Below are positions 59,132-64,000 of a DNA stretch of 64,000 nt, piece after piece. The notes beneath the pieces are model-generated. The model saw only the letters and a list, made by a program, of their open reading frames with translations. It did not search any database and was not told where the DNA came from. The position numbers and the translations under genes are program-made. The stretch is taken from the NCBI RefSeq assembly GCF_003208435.1, contig NZ_QKMF01000003.1, positions 186,001-250,000 on the forward strand, written 5' to 3'. This stretch comes from Pelagimonas varians (lineage in GTDB: Bacteria > Pseudomonadota > Alphaproteobacteria > Rhodobacterales > Rhodobacteraceae). The first letter of the stretch is position 1, and the number at the start of each line of letters is the position of its first letter.

Positions 59132-61738
59132 TTACCGTCTTCTGTGTCCACCGCCGCCGCCGCGGTGACCGCCGCCGCCTGAGGGGCGGCGCTGCGGCGC
59201 TGCGCGGGTCGGAGTACGCTGCGGTTTTGCGCGTGTCGGCGTCCTTGGCGCTTGCACGCGCTGCTGTGGCTGGCGGGGTTTCGGCTTTGCGCGTGGTGGC
59301 TCAACCCGTGTTTTGGGTTTGGCAGCCGGCCGTGCACGTTGCGGAGTGTCGCGCACCTGATTGGACCGTTGGTTGGCCCGTTCGCGAGCCGACACATCAC
59401 GCGAAACACCGGCAGGGACGCGGTCTGCTGCAGGTCTGCCGTCGCGGCGCTGGATCCCGTCTTGGGCTTTGCCCTTCAGTCCACCGTTGCCGTTTTGGTT
59501 TTGCAAGCGGTCGCGTGCAGTTGTACCGGCTGCGGGGCGTTGCAACTGATCGCGTGACGGGGCTTTGACATCATTCCAGCCATTGCCCGGATCCCACGAT
59601 TCCCAATCATCTCCGACTTTGCGGTACACTTCGCCGTCGCGTCCGGCAAAAGTGTTGCCGCGCCGTCCGCTCATGGCAAACCCGTCTCCGCGCGAGCTGT
59701 CCCATTTGACGCCCTGTCCACCATTCTCGCGGTCAGCGGCTTTGATGTTCAGGTGTTCCGATCCATTGCGAACCGAGGCGGAGCCCCATTTGCCGTAGAT
59801 GTTTTCACCTCCCCGTGCGGCCACTTTGGTGCCGGTCCGGGGGTTGTTGGCATAGACAAAACCGCGGCTGCCACTGGGGCCATAAACGCGGGCACCGCGT
59901 GCATAGGTGCCGGTTCGTGGGTTCCACGATGTCCGCGCTTCGATTCCGCGATACGGGCCGTAAGCATATCCATAGCGCCCGTAGTTGCCGCGCGCCGGAT
60001 TATAATAAATGCCGCCGCCATAGCTGAGCGGGCGCGGGTAGTAGATCGGGCGATTGTGATGGTGCCAGTAGGGGTTATAATACCAACCCGTGCCATGCAC
60101 GAATACGCCCCATGACAAGAACCCGAACAGATAACCGGCGGTAAAGCCATACAGCGCTTCGTTGTCGTCATATTCGTAGACGCGCACATAGGTCACGTTA
60201 TGAACAGGGGAGGACGGCGGGATTGTATAAATTGTTTCCGGAACCTGTGTGGCAGGAACCCAAGGTCCGTTTGCAGTATCAGACGTGAACCAAACCCCGT
60301 CGACAACCAAAAAGTACTTGCCTGACACAAGGATGACTTGCGACTGGGTGTTCACCGCATAGCTCATGTCGGTGCCTTCAATCGGCGCAAACTCCGGCTC
60401 GCCGTCATAGCTCACGGTCGGCGGTTCGATGTCGGCAAGGCTCACCCGTGCCAATTCGGGTATGGCAGCGCGCAGACGGGCTTCGTTGGCTTCCGAGGTG
60501 CCCGGAACACTGGCGCGAACCGTGTAATAGGGAACATCGTCGGGAATATTCTGGAAGTCTTTTGGCAGGTCCGGTGTGGCGAAGGCCCAAGGGCCGTCTT
60601 CCAATGAGGCGGTGCTGAACCAGCGACCTGACACCAGATAGTAATAAGTGCCTGTGGGCTTGTGGCGAAAAATGTCGGCCTCGGTGTTCGACGCCCATTC
60701 CAGATCACCGCCCGGAACAGCCTCAAAGGTCGGGGGGCCATGGAACAAGACCATCTCGCTTGGGGTTTCGGAGTAGAAGATATGCGGTGCGCCTTCGTCA
60801 TAGACCACCGGTGTCAAAGCTTCACGGGTGTCCGTCCAATTACCGTCTTCGGGCAATGCGGATAATTCAGCAGGCAGCTCGCTGACTTCTGTCCATGGCC
60901 CTGTCAGTTCCGGTGCCGTCATCCATGAAGATTCATCTCGTATCCAAAGGGCCCCGCCGACGCGAAACAAATCCCAATTGGTGTTCACGACAAATTCGAC
61001 ATCCGGCGCACCTTGAACGGGGGCGAAAATCGCGGTGCCATCCGTCTGCACCAAGCGGCTTGCATCTTGCGAGACAAAAATCTGTGGCGGATCGGCCTTC
61101 AGACCGTCGACATCCGTGACCTGTTGATAGTTCGCCAGACCAGCGACAATGCGTTCTTCGGGGACCGTCAATGCACCTGTCGGCAACAGCTCTCCGACGC
61201 CAACAGACACTTTGGCCAATTGTTCGCGTTTCAAGGCAGAAAAATCCATCTCGGTCACGGTCATGTTGGACACCACAACCGTTCGATCATCAGAGTTTTT
61301 CGCCGTATCGCCGCGCAACCCAATCACGCCAAAGATTGGTTCGGCCGTTTCGGTTTCGCGATATTCCGCCGCCAGCAAGGCATCAAGTTTCAGGAAGTCG
61401 GCCCATTCGGTAAACTGTGGCTCATACAGAACGATAAACGCGTCCCCTTCGAGCCCGAATGCCCGAGGCCAGGGCGACGTGTTTTCACCTTCGGTTTCCA
61501 TCAGATATTTGCCGCTGACAAAGCCGGTTTGACCCTCGAACTCAACGGCGCACCACGCGCCAGAGCCATCGCAATCCAGCAAATCAACGGTCGAGCTTTC
61601 GGGGATATTGCCCAACACATTGGAACCAGTGCCCGGAGCATCCCGGAAATTCACGTTGGCTGTCACTTGTGCCGGCCCCGCCGCCAAAGATGACACCGAC
61701 ATGGCAAAACATGTCATAGATATAACGAACTTCTTCAA
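59132..61738 (-). CDS. Exported SH3-domain protein with basic Pro/Arg/Gly tail
   Basis: 868 residues. I prefer a TTG start at 61738: AGGAG stands upstream and the product then begins with a good signal peptide (KKFVISMTCFAMSVSSLAAG). An ATG at 61819 would add 27 atypical residues. A bacterial SH3 domain comes first (VTANVNFRDAPGTGSNVLGN, WCAVEFEGQTGFVSGKYL). Next are repeated segments of the type YYLVSGRWFSTASLEDGPWAFA and YFLVVDGVWFTSDTANGPWV, then a Tyr/Gly-rich stretch with a hydrophobic patch (YGFTAGYLFGFLSWGVFVHG), and a basic tail ending GGGGHRGGGGGHRRR. Similar proteins are named carbohydrate-binding family V/XII. Probably envelope-bound; function unknown. Confidence 0.8.
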   Translation of the reverse strand: MKKFVISMTCFAMSVSSLAAGPAQVTANVNFRDAPGTGSNVLGNIPESSTVDLLDCDGSGAWCAVEFEGQTGFVSGKYLMETEGENTSPWPRAFGLEGDAFIVLYEPQFTEWADFLKLDALLAAEYRETETAEPIFGVIGLRGDTAKNSDDRTVVVSNMTVTEMDFSALKREQLAKVSVGVGELLPTGALTVPEERIVAGLANYQQVTDVDGLKADPPQIFVSQDASRLVQTDGTAIFAPVQGAPDVEFVVNTNWDLFRVGGALWIRDESSWMTAPELTGPWTEVSELPAELSALPEDGNWTDTREALTPVVYDEGAPHIFYSETPSEMVLFHGPPTFEAVPGGDLEWASNTEADIFRHKPTGTYYYLVSGRWFSTASLEDGPWAFATPDLPKDFQNIPDDVPYYTVRASVPGTSEANEARLRAAIPELARVSLADIEPPTVSYDGEPEFAPIEGTDMSYAVNTQSQVILVSGKYFLVVDGVWFTSDTANGPWVPATQVPETIYTIPPSSPVHNVTYVRVYEYDDNEALYGFTAGYLFGFLSWGVFVHGTGWYYNPYWHHHNRPIYYPRPLSYGGGIYYNPARGNYGRYGYAYGPYRGIEARTSWNPRTGTYARGARVYGPSGSRGFVYANNPRTGTKVAARGGENIYGKWGSASVRNGSEHLNIKAADRENGGQGVKWDSSRGDGFAMSGRRGNTFAGRDGEVYRKVGDDWESWDPGNGWNDVKAPSRDQLQRPAAGTTARDRLQNQNGNGGLKGKAQDGIQRRDGRPAADRVPAGVSRDVSARERANQRSNQVRDTPQRARPAAKPKTRVEPPRAKPKPRQPQQRVQAPRTPTRAKPQRTPTRAAPQRRPSGGGGHRGGGGGHRRR

Positions 61739-61975
61739 GGAGCTCTCCTGCGATTGGTCCAAGTGTATCGTACAGATAACCCCAAACATTTGAGCTGCAG
61801 TGGTTCCCGCCCAATACAATTTTAAGTTACCAAATCAAAGCCTACTCAATTTAAAGCCAGCTGGGAAACTGTTTTCGTCTTGCGGGCATAGTGGGCAAAT
61901 TCCTGCAAGACCAGTTGGGGAAACAGGGTCAATCAAGAAGTCCGAGGCGGGGCAAGGGACCTGCCTGCATTGGTG

Positions 61976-62296
61976 TCACTTGTTCCGATAACCCGTGTCG
62001 GCAGATCGCAATTCCTCGGGAGAGGCGAGGTTGTCTTTGTTTGCGTCTACAATCCCAAAGGCAAATCTATAGGCGGCAAAAGCGCGAATTGTTTTGGCAG
62101 TTGGTTGGCCGGACTTGGCCATGGCTTGCACAAAGATGCGAAACTCAGGCAAGGACAAATTGCCGTCGCGATTGGCGTCGGCGGCGACAAAGGCATTGAT
62201 CTCTGGTTGCGTCGCGGAAAACACCTGTGCGCGAACGTTATAGGGAGCGGTGGCGAATAATACGCTGAGCAGGGCTGCGAAAACGGTTTTTTTCAT
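61976..62296 (-). CDS. Exported EF-hand protein
   Basis: 106 residues; signal peptide (ending NVRAQ). Two EF-hand loops: DANRDGNLSLPEF is canonical, and DANKDNLASPEEL has Asn at the usual Gly position, so the second may bind calcium weakly. Small periplasmic calcium binder. It follows the exported protein gene at 62306 by 9 bp, so the two form an operon. Confidence 0.85.
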   Translation of the reverse strand: MKKTVFAALLSVLFATAPYNVRAQVFSATQPEINAFVAADANRDGNLSLPEFRIFVQAMAKSGQPTAKTIRAFAAYRFAFGIVDANKDNLASPEELRSADTGYRNK

Positions 62297-62305
62297 CAAA
62301 TGTGC

Positions 62306-62737
62306 CTATCTGTTTTGCGCGGGTTCTTTGGACCAGCGCAGGAAATAGATATTGCCGGTTGTTCCCCGCAAATCCAAAGGCGCCATCATCGAGATGTCAA
62401 ATCCGCCGTCGGTGTTCCGGGACCAAAGCACCAAAGTCTGGCGCACGGGCAAAAGGTCAAGACAGCCGGATGCGCCACTTGCCACAACAAGATCCGGTTT
62501 CACATCACGACGATTGCCCAGTCCTTTTTCAGTTGCGTTCTGCGTTGGGTTCTCCAGACAGATGCGCACCAATTGGCTGGGATATCCGCCGGACATACGC
62601 AGCCCCACCACCATATCGACCTGATCGCCGCGGGCACCATGAAACGACACAAGATCGTCGCCTTGGGCGATCCCGATATGCGGCCAGATAAACACGGAAA
62701 GGATGGCCAAAATCCATCGTATTAAATGTCGTGACAC
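62306..62737 (-). CDS. Small exported protein of unknown function
   Basis: 143 residues; signal peptide (about 1-24, IRWILAILSVFIWPHIGIAQ). Mature part is beta-rich with two Cys (RICLEN, SGCLDLL) that may pair. No family recognised. Operon with the EF-hand gene; the response regulator gene lies 95 bp upstream on the same strand. Confidence 0.75.
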   Translation of the reverse strand: MSRHLIRWILAILSVFIWPHIGIAQGDDLVSFHGARGDQVDMVVGLRMSGGYPSQLVRICLENPTQNATEKGLGNRRDVKPDLVVASGASGCLDLLPVRQTLVLWSRNTDGGFDISMMAPLDLRGTTGNIYFLRWSKEPAQNR

Positions 62738-62832
62738 CTGTCTCTCCCGTTACAAAGGCGCTGGGCCTGCGGTTCAGGATTAAACTAGCCTTTGGGCCGG
62801 TGTCGCAACATGGGGCCAATCCCCCATTCAAG

Positions 62833-63489
62833 TCAGAGTTCCGAGGCCGGATCGACCAAGCCTTCGCGCAAGGCAAAGGCCATAAGCTGGGGCACGGAAT
62901 GCACATCCAGTTTTTGCATCATGCTTGTCCGATGCTTGTCGACCGTCTTGACGCTGATCCCCAGAATTCCGGCGATGTCCTTGTTCGAATGCCCAGCCAA
63001 AATCATATTGAGCATTTGCCGCTCCCGCCCCGTCAGTTGTGCGCCCTTGGGCTTTTCTTTCAAGGCCGCAACAAAGCGCCGGGCGATATAGCGTTGGCCC
63101 CTCAAAATACTTGGCAACCGCATGTATAATTCTTGATTGTCGTCGCCCTTGGAAAACAGTCCATCAACGCCGCTGTCGACCAAGGCGCTGATCATCCCGA
63201 TCGCGGTCACGCCGGTCAGCACCACAATCTTGGTATCCGGGCTCCACCTGCGGACTTCGACCACCACTTCGGCACCGCCGGCAAGGGGCATTTGCACGTC
63301 CAAAAGCAACAGGTCGGGTTTGTGTTGGCGGGCCAGCGCGATAGCTTCAAGGCCATTTTCCGCCTCGCCTGTGACCTCTATTCCGTCTGGGTCAATCTGC
63401 CCCGGCGTTTCAAGCGCGGCGCGCAAACCGCTGCGCACTATTGCATGATCATCCGCGACAACGGCATAGTATTTCCCACGCTCTTTCAT
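62833..63489 (-). CDS. NarL/FixJ-type two-component response regulator
   Basis: 218 residues from the ATG at 63489 (GAGGAA 7 bases upstream). Receiver domain about 7-128: acidic pocket Asp13-Asp14 (VVADDHAIVRSG), phospho-acceptor Asp in LLLLDVQMP, Lys in GLFSKGDD. LuxR HTH about 150-210 (LTGRERQMLNMILAGHSNKD, then IAGILGISVKTVDKHRTSMM). Divergent from a sensor-like gene at 63519, almost certainly its partner. It may control the envelope genes downstream. Confidence 0.93.
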   Translation of the reverse strand: MKERGKYYAVVADDHAIVRSGLRAALETPGQIDPDGIEVTGEAENGLEAIALARQHKPDLLLLDVQMPLAGGAEVVVEVRRWSPDTKIVVLTGVTAIGMISALVDSGVDGLFSKGDDNQELYMRLPSILRGQRYIARRFVAALKEKPKGAQLTGRERQMLNMILAGHSNKDIAGILGISVKTVDKHRTSMMQKLDVHSVPQLMAFALREGLVDPASEL

Positions 63490-63518
63490 TTTGAAATTCC
63501 TCAAAGGTCCTGACCAAA

Positions 63519-64000
63519 ATGTGCCATGTCCGCAGGTTGATACCCAGAGTTTTGGCCTGCTTCGTGATGCTTTTTGTCTGGTGCGGTACGGTGCAGGCAC
63601 AGTTGGTTGAATTGGCTCCGGGCCACGAAACCGCCGATATGGTGCCGGATCTAAGCTATTGGGCCTCGCTTGATCCAGAGGTCAGCGCGGCGATCAGCGC
63701 CTTTCGGGACGGGCATTTCAGGCGCGGCTTGCAGACCATTTCCTATAGCGCGCGGCATTCGCCTGAAACATGGGCTGCGGTGGAAATCATCAATCAAACC
63801 GCAGAAGATGGCCGACCGGATGACCGGTTTGTAGTGACACTGGATGCGCCTTTGGTCAGCGGTGTGCGGATATTTTTAGTGCGGACCGGCGGGCTGACAG
63901 AAAACCTGACGGATTATTCGATCTTTGAGCCGTTTGACCCCGTTGACCATGTGGTGAACCGCTTGCGGACGCCGGAATTTGCGCTGTCGCCCGGTGAACA
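63519..64000 (+). CDS. Sensor protein, probably a 7TMR-DISM histidine kinase (partial, cut by window end)
   Basis: The first 160 residues only. Signal peptide LIPRVLACFVMLFVWCGTVQ then AQ. The mature part (DLSYWASLDPEVSAAISAFR, WAAVEIINQTAEDGRPDDRF, VRIFLVRTGGLTENLTDYS) matches the periplasmic 7TMR-DISM extracellular domain that precedes a seven-helix membrane part and a kinase or cyclase. Divergent by 29 bp from a NarL-type regulator, so a histidine kinase is most likely. The output domain lies outside the window. Confidence 0.75.
   Translation, partial: MCHVRRLIPRVLACFVMLFVWCGTVQAQLVELAPGHETADMVPDLSYWASLDPEVSAAISAFRDGHFRRGLQTISYSARHSPETWAAVEIINQTAEDGRPDDRFVVTLDAPLVSGVRIFLVRTGGLTENLTDYSIFEPFDPVDHVVNRLRTPEFALSPGE

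Overview
The window looks like a chromosomal segment of a marine alphaproteobacterium of the Rhodobacterales (Roseobacter group). This is inferred from gene content and order: an ExbB-ExbD-ExbD-TonB operon, RirA-type TGA-N9-TCA iron boxes, a pobA/pcaCHG cluster with a divergent pcaQ, an FeS-type bacterial cryptochrome/photolyase, TRAP and Liv-type transporters, a PL7 alginate lyase and a giant RTX protein. I saw no rRNA, tRNA or CRISPR array.

Layout. 0-3.5 kb is partly decayed: an IS6-type transposase remnant, an intact exported delta-class carbonic anhydrase, the C-terminal remains of a TonB receptor with an in-frame stop, and a bacterioferritin gene with a nonsense codon plus a frameshift. 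3.6-17.7 kb is an iron-uptake island: a DUF2218 gene, a CeuE/YclNOPQ-like catecholate siderophore ABC system, an energising operon (exported protein, ExbB, two ExbDs, TonB), an unknown Cys-containing protein, a second siderophore ABC system and an intact TonB-dependent receptor. Three candidate iron boxes lie in its intergenic gaps. 18.1-22.2 kb encodes 4-hydroxybenzoate to protocatechuate to beta-ketoadipate steps (pobA, pcaC, pcaH, pcaG, regulator pcaQ); pcaB and pcaD are not here. 22.5-27 kb carries a fasciclin protein, an aggregation-factor-like protein, an FeS cryptochrome/photolyase overlapping a tiny DUF2256 gene, an exported CIA30 protein and an MscS channel.

27.2-39.8 kb is a polysaccharide/uronate locus: Gfo/Idh oxidoreductase, mannonate-dehydratase-like enolase enzyme, cupin, secreted three-domain PL7 alginate lyase, ABC exporter, GMC oxidoreductase, NAD(P)H:quinone-type flavoprotein and a DctPQM TRAP transporter. 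Similar TTACAA-bearing sites lie before the first gene and before dctP, suggesting joint control. 40-48.1 kb is one 2706-residue RTX protein with a nearly identical 585-bp internal duplication and a C-terminal array of 49-residue repeats. 48.4-54.7 kb is a LivKGFHM ABC transporter operon ending in an alpha/beta hydrolase, divergent from a PAS-LuxR regulator.

54.7-64 kb holds a decayed stretch, a 684-residue exported coiled-coil protein of unknown function, an MFS transporter, an SH3-domain protein with a basic Pro/Arg/Gly tail, an EF-hand protein, another small exported protein, a NarL-type response regulator and, divergent and cut by the window end, what is probably its sensor. The most unusual points are the ExbD pair in which one member lacks the membrane Asp, the unconventional alginate locus, the RTX protein architecture, and the unknown exported proteins at 55.5-61.7 kb.
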